Positions 46,589-55,479 are shown, counted from the stretch's first letter. The stretch is 64,000 bases of DNA from Fischerella sp. JS2 (GCF_032393985.1 NZ_CP135918.1:2604001-2668000); one strand, 5' to 3'. Translations and numbers: made by a program. The notes: generated by a model from the letters alone, not told the origin.

Positions 46589-46622
46589 AATTTGTGGCTT
46601 ATTCGTGTAAAAGCGGCTGTAT

Positions 46623-47873
46623 CTACTCACTCAGCGGACGCGACTGATGGAGTAGGAACTCACGAATTGCGGCATCTTCGGTTAACCCGATCGCTCGTAT
46701 ATAGGCTTGCTGGGCATTCAATTGATCCCCTAACTGCTTGAGTAAGTGAGCCTTCAGTGCCCAATAAGGCTGGTAATTTTTCACCGCTTCCGCCGGGAGG
46801 TCATTGAGCTTGATTAACCCCTGGTCTAATCCTTTGGCTTCGGCGATCGCAGCCGCCTGATTCACTAACGCACCCAGAGTCGGTGAAAGCTGAACTAAAC
46901 CCTCATACAGCAATGCCAGTGCGTTCCAATTCACCTGCTGAGTGACCGCACGCTGGGTATGCACTGATTGAATGGCAGCCTCCAACTGAAATCTTCCCAA
47001 CTGCTTAAATGTAGCTGCCTGCGCCAGTTCGTGCTCTGCCTCATCAATCATCGGCTGTGACCAAAGCCTAGTATCTTGCTGTAATAGGGGGATATAGGAA
47101 CCGTCGGCAGTGCGACGAGCATTGCGCCGGGATTCGCAGTAGAGCATCAGGGCCAGCAAACCACGTGCTTCTGGTTCTTGAGGCATTAATTGAACACATA
47201 ACCGGGCTAGCCAGATTGATTCTTCTGCCAGTCCTCGATGCCGAAGATCGCCACCCTCCACTGTTTCCCAGGCATTTGTGTAAGCGGCATAGATTGCCTC
47301 AAGTACGGCTGCTAATCGGCTAGGTAACTCTTTCGCTTCTGGTAGCTCAAAGGCAATACCAGCATCCCGAATTTTTGCCTTTGCCCGAACTAGGCGTTGG
47401 CTCATTGTAGTAGGCGCAACTAGAAATGCGGAGGCGATCTGAGCTGCATTCAGACCCAGTACCGTCTGCAACATCAAAGGCGTATGAATGGCGGGTTTGA
47501 TCGCGGGGTGGGCACAAACAAACAGCAACTTCAGGCGATCGTCTGGAAAGTTCACCCACTCTAAGTAGGGTTCCGTATAGGATTCGAGTTCTTTCCATTT
47601 GAAGGTACTGAGAATTTTGTCCTGAACTTTTATGCGTCGCGCAGCATCAATCAGTCGATGTCGCGCACTGACTAACAGCCATGCTTCAGGGTTTTTAGGA
47701 ACTCCGCTTTCCGTCCAAGTTTTCAAGGCAGTCAAGAAAGCATCGCCGAGGGCATCTTCAGCCGCCATCACATCCCTGATTTGGGCTGTTAAATAAGCAA
47801 CCAATCGTCCATAAGAGTTACGGGCCGTCAATTCTGCCGCTCGACGTGCATCCATCTTTCGCTCCCCATTCAA
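46623..47873 (-). CDS. ECF sigma factor with C-terminal TPR-like domain (ECF42-like)
   Basis: 416 residues (410 from the second ATG). Sigma region 2 (GRLVAYLTAQIRDVMAAEDA ... PEAWLLVSARHRLIDAARR) and region 4 (QTVLGLNAAQIASAFLVAPT) are followed by a long helical repeat domain from about 185 to the end. This layout, and the DGPF/YCII gene 3 bases upstream in the same operon, are hallmarks of ECF42-type sigma factors. It probably works without a classical anti-sigma factor. It is read in cassette direction within the integron. Confidence 0.85.
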   Translation of the reverse strand: MNGERKMDARRAAELTARNSYGRLVAYLTAQIRDVMAAEDALGDAFLTALKTWTESGVPKNPEAWLLVSARHRLIDAARRIKVQDKILSTFKWKELESYTEPYLEWVNFPDDRLKLLFVCAHPAIKPAIHTPLMLQTVLGLNAAQIASAFLVAPTTMSQRLVRAKAKIRDAGIAFELPEAKELPSRLAAVLEAIYAAYTNAWETVEGGDLRHRGLAEESIWLARLCVQLMPQEPEARGLLALMLYCESRRNARRTADGSYIPLLQQDTRLWSQPMIDEAEHELAQAATFKQLGRFQLEAAIQSVHTQRAVTQQVNWNALALLYEGLVQLSPTLGALVNQAAAIAEAKGLDQGLIKLNDLPAEAVKNYQPYWALKAHLLKQLGDQLNAQQAYIRAIGLTEDAAIREFLLHQSRPLSE

Positions 47874-47876
47874 AAC

Positions 47877-48236
47877 CTAGTTTTGGTGAATGATCGAGCG
47901 CACTTCAACCCCAATAGTCGGACGCACCTCGACCCCCGCTAGACCCGCAGCAGGATTCCGTGCTGCCCATTCGAGAGCAGTATCCAAATCGGGTACATCG
48001 ATGACAACAATACCCCCCAATTGTTCTTTCGTATCGGCAAAAGGACCATCTTGCACGGCTCGCTGTCCATTGTGATTACGGACTGTCGTAGCTGTGCGAG
48101 TAGGTTGCAGTCCCGTCGCCATAATTAGCACTCCAGCTTCAGATAAAGCCTGGGTGTAGGCAGCGAAGGCAGGCGGGTGAATTTTGCCGCTCGCGTAGTC
48201 TTCTTCGTTGGCGTAATTCAAAATGGCGTATTTCAT
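47877..48236 (-). CDS. YCII-related DGPF-domain protein
   Basis: 119 residues, with the diagnostic VQDGPFADTKEQLGG stretch (near 61-75) and a ferredoxin-like YCII fold. It lies 3 bases before the ECF42-like sigma gene, its expected partner. It may sense or modify a small ligand to control the sigma factor. Confidence 0.85.
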   Translation of the reverse strand: MKYAILNYANEEDYASGKIHPPAFAAYTQALSEAGVLIMATGLQPTRTATTVRNHNGQRAVQDGPFADTKEQLGGIVVIDVPDLDTALEWAARNPAAGLAGVEVRPTIGVEVRSIIHQN

Positions 48237-48424
48237 TTGCGTTTACCCGTTGTAGATTTGGTTAAAGCAGATTTCGATGCTTTCTACTACTATGACGAGC
48301 GAGGCACTGTCATTTCGACAGGAACTAAAATCTATTTTGAGCGATTTTGAAATGGAGTAATGATGAGCTGGTGATTTTAGCTAAACAGCGATCGCTCATT
48401 CGTTAATTACTAAATTACTAAGCC
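48237..48424. other. cassette start region before YCII gene
   Basis: 188 bases between the attC core at 48425 and the YCII start. A plus-strand frame ending near 48350 reads VDLVKADFDAFYYYDERG, possibly the tail of an unrelated gene. No family is recognised. Confidence 0.3.
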
Positions 48425-48504
48425 GCATAACGACAAGCTCACCCGCCGCTAGTAACCTCTCGAACTCAACGAAAAGACTCTCAACGGTCGGGTGCAAGCG
48501 GATT
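48425..48504 (-). other. attC site, part separated by group II intron
   Basis: On the minus strand this holds CCGCTTGCACCCGACC, a spacer, AGCGGCGGGTGAGCTTGTC and the core GTTATGC (48431-48425). The two arms are complementary as in attC sites. The inverse core is completed across the intron: ATT at 48502-48504 plus AGAC at 50440-50443 gives GTCTAAT on the minus strand, close to the GTCTAAC expected for the cassette that starts with GTTAGAC at 51404. Confidence 0.75.
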
Positions 48505-50439
48505 GTGTACGCCCGGCATGGGCGTGAACTAATGGGGTGAAAGTCCCCTGGAGGAGAACCAGCGTCCAAATGCTCGAAAGTCTTGGAGCCGAGTGACGAC
48601 AACTCCTAGCTTAAGGCAAGGGCACTTCTGTGAGGAAGGGTCTGAAGGAAGCCAGCGGCAAATCTGCAAGCCGACGAACAGAAACGTCATAGAAGGCTGA
48701 GACAGTCCTGGGGCGAGTTGGCACAACACAACGAAGCCCTCTGGTTCAGGGAACACAGTAAATGACGCGGTTGTGCAGAGACAGTTCACACTCTTATCCG
48801 GGGAGGTCTGTCGGGTTGCGGTTCTCACTGCGATGGGAGTCTGATTGAGGTCTAGCTGGAAACGGCTAGGGAGCCACAGAACCCTAAGGCAGCAAGAACA
48901 GCACATTTGGGGGAAACCCCGATGTTAAGCCCGCCAGAAGTCAGCAGAAGCCATAGTAGTCCCACTGGGATGAAGGGCTGAACATGAACGAACTAAGGAG
49001 GAGTGATGAACAACTCAAGCCCATTGATGAACCCGGACGGGGGAGATCGGGTTTGGCGTGATGACAGAGAACCAGCCTTAGATAACCTGATGGCGCGAAT
49101 CTTAGAGCGCGACAATGTCAAGCGGGCATGGGCAAGGGTGAAGTCCAACCAGGGTGCCCCCGGCAGTGACGGGATGAGCCTAGAGGATTTTCCAGCTTAT
49201 GCCAGAGAACATTGGAGTGAGATTCGCCAATCCCTACTCGATGGCAGTTACCAACCTCGCCCTGTCAGGCGGGTGGTCATTCCCAAGCCCCAGGGCAAGG
49301 GAGAAAGAAAGCTAGGTGTCCCTTGTGTCGTAGACCGGGTAATCCAGCAAGCCATCCTCCAAGTACTATCGCCCATCTTTGAGCCAGAGTTTTCTGACTC
49401 AAGCTATGGGTGCCGCCCGAATCGTTCGGCTCACGGAGCAATCCGACAGGTGAAAACGATCCTCAAATCGGGATACCGCATCGCGGTGGATCTGGATCTG
49501 GAAAAATTCTTTGATACTGTCAACCACGATGTCTTGATGTCCCGGATCGCCCGTAAAGTAGCTGATAAAGTGCTATTGCGGTTAATCGGTCGTTACCTGC
49601 GAGCCGGAGTTTTGGTCGGAAGCACCGTTGAACCGACCGAATGGGGGACGCCGCAAGGCTCTCCACTTTCACCTTTGTTTTCCAATGTCTTATTGGACGA
49701 CTTGGACAAGGAACTCGAAGCAAGAGGGCATCGCTTTGTTCGCTATGTAGATGACCTAGTCATTCTGGTCAAAAGTAGACGGGCAGGGAAACGGGTGATG
49801 GTGAAAATCAGCCGTTACCTCACACAAGTCCTCAAGTTGAAGGTTAATCGGGAAAAGAGCCGAGTGGTCAAGATCGAGGATCTGAATTACCTGGGATTTA
49901 CGTTCCGAGGGATTCGCATCTTCGCCTCTGACATTGCCATGCAAGCGTTCAAACATCGATTGCGCGGCTTAACGTCACGCAGTTGGGGCGTTTCTATGGC
50001 AGAGCGATTCGAGCGATTGAACCGATACTTGCGCGGGTGGATGAACTACTTTGGCATTTCCCAGCACTACACCCCGATTGAAGAGCTAGATGGTTGGTTA
50101 AGGCGAAGGATTCGCATGTGCTATTGGAAGCAGTGGCGCAGACCGAGAACCCGCATTGCTAACTTGCTCAAACTGGGGACAAGTAAGCGTCATGCAATTT
50201 TGACCGGCATTAGCCGCAAAGGTTATTGGCGGTTGTCGAAAACGTTAGCGACGCAAACGGGAATGACCAATGAATGGTTGGAACAACAGGGATTGTTATC
50301 AATTCGGAATCTTTGGATGAAAGTTCAAGGATACGCTTAACTATCAGTGTTGTTTGCGCGTCTTCATGAACCGCCCATTGCGGACCCGCACGATGGGTGG
50401 TGTGGGAGGGGGGAGTTAAATGCTCTCCTCGACCCGATT
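48505..50439 (+). mobile_element. group II intron inserted in an attC site
   Basis: The 5' end GTGTACGCCCGGC is followed by about 500 bases of structured ribozyme RNA (GGGGTGAAAGTCCCC near 48534), then the intron-encoded protein. Domain V, GAACCGCCCATTGCGGACCC..., and domain VI end near CGACCCGAT(T), 50438 or 50439. The intron splits an attC directly after the toxin stop codon and lies antisense to the cassettes. This is the known habit of group IIC-attC introns of integrons. Class IIC is inferred from site and orientation; the boundaries are good to about one base. Confidence 0.8.
49006..50340 (+). CDS. ltrA: group II intron reverse transcriptase/maturase
   Basis: 444 residues from the ATG at 49006, with AAGGAGGA 4 bases before it. 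Reverse-transcriptase blocks run from about 30 to 290, including GTPQGSPLSPLFSNVLLD and the catalytic RYVDDLVIL. A maturase domain follows (LNRYLRGWMNYFGI). No HNH endonuclease domain follows, so target entry would rely on replication forks or single-stranded DNA, as for introns that home to folded attC DNA. Its GC content is higher than the host spacers. It looks intact. Confidence 0.92.
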   Translation: MNNSSPLMNPDGGDRVWRDDREPALDNLMARILERDNVKRAWARVKSNQGAPGSDGMSLEDFPAYAREHWSEIRQSLLDGSYQPRPVRRVVIPKPQGKGERKLGVPCVVDRVIQQAILQVLSPIFEPEFSDSSYGCRPNRSAHGAIRQVKTILKSGYRIAVDLDLEKFFDTVNHDVLMSRIARKVADKVLLRLIGRYLRAGVLVGSTVEPTEWGTPQGSPLSPLFSNVLLDDLDKELEARGHRFVRYVDDLVILVKSRRAGKRVMVKISRYLTQVLKLKVNREKSRVVKIEDLNYLGFTFRGIRIFASDIAMQAFKHRLRGLTSRSWGVSMAERFERLNRYLRGWMNYFGISQHYTPIEELDGWLRRRIRMCYWKQWRRPRTRIANLLKLGTSKRHAILTGISRKGYWRLSKTLATQTGMTNEWLEQQGLLSIRNLWMKVQGYA

Positions 50440-50812
50440 AGACATCTGACACCAACGGCAAACGGCGAATACGAATACGGCTTGGCTCAACTGTAACGGC
50501 TGATCCTTGCTCTAAATCCTCTTCGCACTCAGCAATGACTATCAGTAAAAGGTCTGTGAGTGCTTGGGCACGTAACCTTTCAATCCGAATCCGAATGACT
50601 GAAGGAGTGGTTGCTACATCAAGCGCTAGGAGTGCATGAAAATCTGCATCAAGCGTAACAACGCTGCGCTCCTCGTCTCTGGCTCGCTGGATGATTTCTG
50701 CATCTTCAGCTTCAGACATCCCAATTTCACCCACATGAATCGCGTCGATATTTGCATCCCTTAACAATGCTGCCGCAGAGAGTGGCAATCCCTGATCAAG
50801 CAACAGTCTCAT
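50438..50812 (-). CDS. DUF5615 PIN-like toxin
   Basis: About 124 residues from ATG 50812 (MRLLLDQGLPLSAAALLRDA). DUF5615 proteins have a PIN-like nuclease fold; Asp6 and the acidic SEAEDAEIIQRARDEERSVV and TLDADF stretches provide metal ligands. It overlaps the DUF433 antitoxin by 17 bases. Its TAA stop lies in the attC inverse core and is preserved because the intron's last T bases supply the missing A on this strand. It is an integron cassette gene. Confidence 0.83.
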   Translation of the reverse strand: MRLLLDQGLPLSAAALLRDANIDAIHVGEIGMSEAEDAEIIQRARDEERSVVTLDADFHALLALDVATTPSVIRIRIERLRAQALTDLLLIVIAECEEDLEQGSAVTVEPSRIRIRRLPLVSDV

Positions 50813-51038
50813 AGCGATTCGGAAGCTCAATAATGCGATCGTCCAAATAAGAAGAGGCGAAAATTAGAGCTTGCCGGATATCCTCATCCTCCAGTTCTGG
50901 AAACTCTTGATGTAATTCTTCTCGATCAGGATAAGTTGCAAGTAGCTCAATCACCCGACGCACCGTAAGGCGAAGGTTACGAATGCAGGGTTGCCCATTC
51001 ATTCGGTTTGGATTGCTCGTAATACGATCAAGTTTCAT
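50796..51038 (-). CDS. DUF433 antitoxin
   Basis: 80 residues. NPNRMNGQPCIRNLRLTVRR and LEDEDIRQALIFASSYL are the DUF433 signature, a small helix-turn-helix protein. It precedes and overlaps the DUF5615 gene, the usual antitoxin-toxin order. Toxin-antitoxin pairs are frequent in sedentary integrons, where they stabilise the array. Confidence 0.85.
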   Translation of the reverse strand: MKLDRITSNPNRMNGQPCIRNLRLTVRRVIELLATYPDREELHQEFPELEDEDIRQALIFASSYLDDRIIELPNRYETVA

Positions 51039-51074
51039 TAGAGTGCTTCCAACGTTTCATCATCATCTTAACCT

Positions 51075-51340
51075 TTAGCAAGGATAAGCCATACCTGCAA
51101 TACAGGCTCCACATATCCATTCTCCATCGTCATATAACCCGTCCCCCATGCTGTCTTTGCACCCACATCTAAAACAAGTCAGTAAAATCGGTTGCGAAGC
51201 TTTTTTCTTCTGCTCAAGGTAAGAAGTGGGAGGATGACGCAATGTGGGAGGGACTGCAAACTTACCACAATTGAACACCACTGACCGCCATTGTGTTCAA
51301 TTGTCTGCGTGGTTTTACACTTGGGACATAGGTTGGACAT
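51075..51340 (-). pseudogene. small zinc-ribbon cassette protein, frameshifted
   Basis: ATG 51340 starts MSNLCPKCKTTQTIEHNGGQ, then at about 51265-51280 the frame shifts. The second frame gives NCGKFAVPPTLRHPPTSYLE, LTCFRCGCKDSMGDGLYDDG and EWICGACIAGMAYPC. Together these carry CxxC, CxxC and CxxC pairs of a zinc-ribbon protein of about 88 residues. One base gained or lost would restore it. It starts 58 bases inside the attC core at 51404, a typical first gene of a cassette. No known function. Confidence 0.55.
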
Positions 51341-51397
51341 AGTAAGCTCACTTATCTCTGTACAGCTACTTAACAGAGTTGCCATTTCTGCAAGATG

Positions 51398-51482
51398 TCT
51401 AACGGCTAAAGTGAGCGGCGACAGATATGACCGAGGCAAAGCGCGAAGTCTCTGTATCGTCCGCTGCACTACGTTGCTAGAC
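51398..51482 (-). other. attC site
   Basis: Minus strand: inverse core GTCTAGC, then GTGCAGCGGACGA, a central spacer, CGCCGCTCACTTTAGCC and core GTTAGAC (51404-51398). The arms GCAGCGGACG and CGCCGCTCAC pair with a bulge, as in attC sites. It separates the hypothetical-protein cassette (upstream) from the zinc-ribbon/toxin-antitoxin cassette. Confidence 0.75.
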
Positions 51483-51865
51483 CGTGCCTCAACGGAGAAT
51501 TTCTCAACTACTCGATAGCCTTGATTGTGACGTTACCGCCTTCAACTGCTCGAATTTGTAAATCATAGCCGTAAAGCAGATCCATCCCAATCAAAGGATC
51601 AGTCTCTGCTTCATTGACGAGAATGTTTTGGTATTGATCATCTCAGATAATCGTCGCAGCATAAACTTCAAAAGTAACTTCGCTGACATCGCCCAATGTT
51701 CCACAACCGACACCTGTTCAAGGCAAGTTCAGAGTTACAATAGCTTCGCGCGGTAAGCTCAAGAATCCCGTCTATCCTGTCACTGCTTCGTGAACTTGTT
51801 CGATTGCTTACTGTACCAAGCAGTAATACTAGAAAGCACTGTCGAAGTTTTAGAGCTAGAAATTG
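51483..51865. other. tail of a cassette, no intact gene
   Basis: About 380 bases between the 51866 gene and the attC at 51482. GGCTAAC at 51861-51867, at the stop of the preceding gene, looks like a lone attC inverse core, so an older cassette junction may have been erased. No ORF can be supported. Confidence 0.35.
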
Positions 51866-52423
51866 TTAGCCGTTTTGTTGGTTGACTTCTTGAACGATAT
51901 CGCTGATCATTTCGTTCATCTCATCCTCTGAAATTTCAATATTGGAACGCCTAGCTCCAAAGCGTAGCATTTGGTACTGGTTTGCTGCTGCAAACGGTAA
52001 GTTGTTCGCTTTGATCATGTTAAATAACAAAACTGCACAACTATCAGCTTGTGGGTTTGTTAGCAAGGAATTAACATCGTTAAATGGAAGACAGCCATAA
52101 GCACGATTTGGAGCAACGACAGCGTAAAAATCCTGCTCCTCGTACTCCACACATACCCACTGCCAACCAAATTCCTTAACGATTGCATTGCCCCAAGCAG
52201 TACCTAAAGTTAGACTGATCTCAGTAATGGTCTCTGAATCCTCTACGGTGGTGCTAGATTGATGTTCTGTGCGCCAAGAATTAATAAAGTTACTCACAGA
52301 CTGAACTGCTTCATCAGCAGGAGTATCAGTACATCAATTTAAAACAGAGTATCCGTATAATGTCCAATCTGCAAGATCAACTTGAACTTTTGAAGGGATT
52401 GGTTTTTCCTGATAACTACTCAT
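51866..52423 (-). pseudogene. hypothetical cassette protein with in-frame TGA
   Basis: A 186-codon frame from ATG 52423 (MSSYQEKPIPSKVQVDLADW) is interrupted by TGA at 52334-52336 and continues CTDTPADEAVQSVSNFINSW to a TAA. Without the stop it would be a soluble acidic protein. Features such as LGTAWGNAIVKEFGWQWVCV recall small DUF/immunity-type proteins, but I cannot name a family. An internal GTG at 52297 could give a 143-residue product. The stop codon lies within a GGCTAAC core-like sequence. Confidence 0.6.
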
Positions 52424-52463
52424 TTCTCACTTCACAATTCGCTGATTGACAGATAAGAATTTC

Positions 52464-53129
52464 TTACTCATCCATGTTTAGAAACTGACGTATCCTATGG
52501 GTTGCCCTTGCAAATTGTGTCCGCTGCATAGGCAGTTCTCGCGAGGACAATAAAGAGGCCTGTTCTCCCGAGTTTAGCATAAGAGTGATGTGATAAAAGA
52601 CATTATCTCCAGTTTGTTCCTCATCTAGCTGAACATTCAAAATATTATCTAGTTGCCACGTTTCCTGACGCTTTTCCAACAAAGCACATCGCAAACAGGT
52701 AGCTTGATTACGCACTTTATCAAAAATATAAACAAAGCGAAAATAGATAAATAGCGGAACTGGAAGTAGCTGTACAAGTACAATGAACCATAAGCTCAGA
52801 AATCCAATCAGCCAAATTTCTTTCCACCAGATATTATAGCTGGTGTTTAAGGTGCGATTTTCAGGGCGATGAATAAAATCATTCACCTGATTGACAACGT
52901 CTTCTAGAGATGAGCGATCGTTATCAACAATTGTGGCAACTTCACCAGATGCTGACATGAGAACTACCTGGTAGTAATCATATTCCATCCACGGAGGTTG
53001 CCTAAGTTGCGCGGTTTGAAGTTGCTTGAGTTCTTGCGATCGCTGCCCGATGAATGTAGCAACATCCAGGCGACAATAAATTTCAGAGCGTAAAGCACGT
53101 TCACAAGTCAACTGCATCCCGACCTGCAA
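52464..53129 (-). CDS. hypothetical membrane protein in cassette
   Basis: Up to 221 residues. One strong hydrophobic hairpin (about 105-133, LIGFLSLWFIVLVQLLPVPL) separates two similar soluble parts, each containing a strand-rich stretch with the pattern YxxxLMxxSGExAxL (residues 52-66 and 178-192). An internal duplication is possible. Start uncertain; a Met at residue 5 is an alternative. It lies 41 bases before the next cassette gene, so both share a cassette. No family recognised. Confidence 0.55.
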   Translation of the reverse strand: MQVGMQLTCERALRSEIYCRLDVATFIGQRSQELKQLQTAQLRQPPWMEYDYYQVVLMSASGEVATIVDNDRSSLEDVVNQVNDFIHRPENRTLNTSYNIWWKEIWLIGFLSLWFIVLVQLLPVPLFIYFRFVYIFDKVRNQATCLRCALLEKRQETWQLDNILNVQLDEEQTGDNVFYHITLMLNSGEQASLLSSRELPMQRTQFARATHRIRQFLNMDE

Positions 53130-53482
53130 CTGAGTACTAATATACCAAAGCCCAAAGCATCCAAATTATATTAAAACCATCCCTATGAACAGCCCAGAGA
53201 TGATCATTGAACAGACTGGTGAAATATAACTGATCTTCAGACAAGTCGAAGTTTGCTGGATTCTGCTGGTGACTTGCAGCTGGATTCTGCTGATGACTTG
53301 CAGCTCGATTCTGCTGATGACTTGCATTAGAGCTTTAAGGTGTATTTCTACAATTATAACAATACTGTTGGTGGAATCACAATAGGAGTTGCTTTGTTAA
53401 ATTGAACACATTATCGGTAAAAAGCAAAACTGTTCTCTGGCAGATACCTTTCAAACTTCTGACCCACCGCTATCCCAAAGCG
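53130..53482. other. cassette leader with 24-bp tandem repeat
   Basis: 353 bases between the attC core at 53483 and the membrane-protein gene. A 24-bp unit (GATTCTGCTGRTGACTTGCA plus GCTS) is repeated three times at 53255-53326. No gene is evident; the rest is AT-rich. Confidence 0.5.
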
Positions 53483-53568
53483 GTCTAACGGCTCAAATCA
53501 GCGGACGTGATAACCTTTGTGACTAACCGACCATATCATAACGTTCCGGTGCATTGCGGTTGTTAGCT
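53483..53568 (-). other. attC site
   Basis: Minus strand: inverse core AGCTAAC (53568-53562), then AACCGCAATGCACCGGAACG, spacer, CGTCCGCTGATTTGAGCC and core GTTAGAC (53489-53483). AGCTAAC is the exact complement of the GTTAGCT core that opens the same cassette at 54162-54168, as a once-circular cassette requires. Confidence 0.72.
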
Positions 53569-53583
53569 TGCTGTTGGTGCGCT

Positions 53584-54108
53584 TTACTTGCAGACCTCAT
53601 AGCGCAACTCCGCGAAAGCCGTTCCGTAGGTGGTGGCTGATAACAATTTGAGAGGCGGAGTTGTGATCGAACGCGGCAGTAAGGGGGCACCATTACCAAG
53701 AGTAACGGATGCAATCGTTACAATTATCTCGTCCAACAGACCTGCATCAAAGAACTGACCGGCTAAGTCACCACCACCCATAACCCAGATGTTTTTACCG
53801 CCCGCAGCTTTTGTCATTTCTGCATGAACGCTTTGAACATTGCTGTTGGCAAAGTGAATGTTAGCGCCTTTGACCTTCGGCAAGGTGCGCGAACTGAAAA
53901 CCCATGTAGGCTGCTCATAACTCCACGACTCATGCTTCAAAATCCATTCGTAAGTTGTTGAACCCATAGCGATAGCGCCAACTTCGCTAAAAAACTGAGG
54001 GCAACTGGTTTCGGATCCATCGCCAAATTGAAAAAGCCAATCAAGGCTATCATCTGCATCGGCTATGAAGCCGTCGAGACTGGAGGCGGTGTAATACTGA
54101 GTTTTCAT
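53584..54108 (-). CDS. RibD/DHFR-like reductase, cassette gene
   Basis: About 174 residues from ATG 54108 (MKTQYYTASSLDGFIADADD); the frame extends upstream into the attC site. IWVMGGGDLAGQFFDAGLLD and IVTIASVTLGNGAPLLP are typical of the bacterial RibD C-terminal/DHFR-like reductase family that binds NADPH. The physiological substrate is usually unknown. It starts 54 bases inside the attC core and ends 16 bases before the next inverse core. Confidence 0.85.
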   Translation of the reverse strand: MKTQYYTASSLDGFIADADDSLDWLFQFGDGSETSCPQFFSEVGAIAMGSTTYEWILKHESWSYEQPTWVFSSRTLPKVKGANIHFANSNVQSVHAEMTKAAGGKNIWVMGGGDLAGQFFDAGLLDEIIVTIASVTLGNGAPLLPRSITTPPLKLLSATTYGTAFAELRYEVCK

Positions 54109-54161
54109 GTGGTGTGCTTCAGTTATGAAAAACGCTGCAATTTCCGTCAAGCCGCGCGGCA

Positions 54162-54252
54162 AGCTAACGTTGCCCATCACCCGCCGCAGATAAACTTTGA
54201 ATCACAACCGATCAACGCTCTCGGCGGTCGGTGTGCATGGACGTTGTTAGAC
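54162..54252 (-). other. attC site
   Basis: Minus strand: inverse core GTCTAAC (54252-54246), AACGTCCATGCACACCGACC, spacer, CGGCGGGTGATGGGCAACG and core GTTAGCT (54168-54162). GTCTAAC is the exact complement of the GTTAGAC core opening the methyltransferase cassette at 55480-55486. Arms CCGCCG/CGGCGG and GTGCATGG-type bases pair. Confidence 0.78.
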
Positions 54253-54274
54253 TTCTGGGTGCAAACCAGACTGA

Positions 54275-55303
54275 CTATTTATATGCAATTACTGCACTAC
54301 AAGGTCCAGCTAGATGTATAACTTCATAGCTTTTAAAGCCTGCTTCTTGGCACCAACTCCAGAAATCTGCACCTGTAAAATCAAATGCGTCGCCAAACTC
54401 AATTAACATATTGAGCGACATAAGCAAACCAAATGCATTTTCTCGGCGAGCGTCATCAATCAAATTTTCAATTGCAATAAAGGCACCATTTTCGGGTAGC
54501 GCCTGGTAAGCCAGATGGATAAGATGCTTCTTCTTCTCTAGATTCCAATCATGCAAAATCATTCCCATTGTGATGACATCTGCCTTAGGCAATGAGTTTG
54601 TGAAGAAGTCACCGGATATTACTTGAATTCGATCAGATAATCCCTCTTGCTCAATTGACTTCTTCGCAATGCTTTCTACTTGAGGCAAATCAAACGTAAT
54701 GCATTGCATCTGCGGATGTTGTTTAGCAACAAGCATGGAAAGTAACCCTGAAGCGCCACCTACATCACAAAGTGTTCCATATTTAGAAAAGTCAAATTTT
54801 TCTGCAAATGCTTGAAAGTTTCCGCGAGAGATCCCTGTCATTGCGCCTATAAACTGTTCGAGTCGCGGGATATCCTCGTACAGTGTCTCAAAAACAGACT
54901 TTTGGCTATGCTTAATTTCATTCTGAGGTTTTCCTGTCTTCAGCGCTGGACCAAGGTCGCTCCAGAACTTGAATAGGCGGTCATTACACATTTCAAGAAT
55001 GCCGCCTATATAGCCAGGTTCGTGCTTATTCAAAAATTGTGCAGTTTCTTCAGTATTTCGATAACGTCCTTTAGCACCGTCACCATCCCTATACAGAAAA
55101 CCAAGTGCGACTAGGGCATCAAAAAAATCAAAAATACCCCGTGGATGGAGCCCGAGAACTTGCCCCAATTCTTCAGCCGTCATTGATTGATGCCCTAATT
55201 TAGTAAAAACTTCTAGCTCAACGGCTGTCAGAAGTACCTTAGATCCCCAAAAGCTAAATCCAACTTCCAAAATACGTGATGGGTCAAGTGCCGCACTCAT
55301 CAA
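54275..55303 (-). CDS. SAM-dependent O-methyltransferase, cassette gene
   Basis: 342 residues. An N-terminal winged-helix dimerisation domain (about 1-100, including GHQSMTAEELGQVLGLHPRG) precedes a Rossmann methyltransferase domain with the SAM motif CDVGGASGLLSMLVA (near 168-182) and the catalytic-site HDWN stretch. It resembles acetylserotonin/small-molecule O-methyltransferases of natural-product pathways. The substrate is unknown and no pathway surrounds it. It lies between attC sites at 55480 and 54252. Confidence 0.87.
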   Translation of the reverse strand: MMSAALDPSRILEVGFSFWGSKVLLTAVELEVFTKLGHQSMTAEELGQVLGLHPRGIFDFFDALVALGFLYRDGDGAKGRYRNTEETAQFLNKHEPGYIGGILEMCNDRLFKFWSDLGPALKTGKPQNEIKHSQKSVFETLYEDIPRLEQFIGAMTGISRGNFQAFAEKFDFSKYGTLCDVGGASGLLSMLVAKQHPQMQCITFDLPQVESIAKKSIEQEGLSDRIQVISGDFFTNSLPKADVITMGMILHDWNLEKKKHLIHLAYQALPENGAFIAIENLIDDARRENAFGLLMSLNMLIEFGDAFDFTGADFWSWCQEAGFKSYEVIHLAGPCSAVIAYK

Positions 55304-55479
55304 CGCCTCCTTGTGAAAACCTTATTATTGTGACAACAACACTTTACTTCTAGGACTGAGATCAAGTTAGATAGTAGGGAAAAAAATTAACTTTAGTTGT
55401 GACCGCTTATCAATCAATCCTAAGATGAATTGCATTGAGCAAAGGGGAGAATTGGCAATCATCCACTGACAACTAAGCA

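Noticed and set aside
48529-48906. Open frames on the minus strand inside the intron 5' region.
   Set aside because: They lie in ribozyme RNA domains I-III and have no protein-like conservation.
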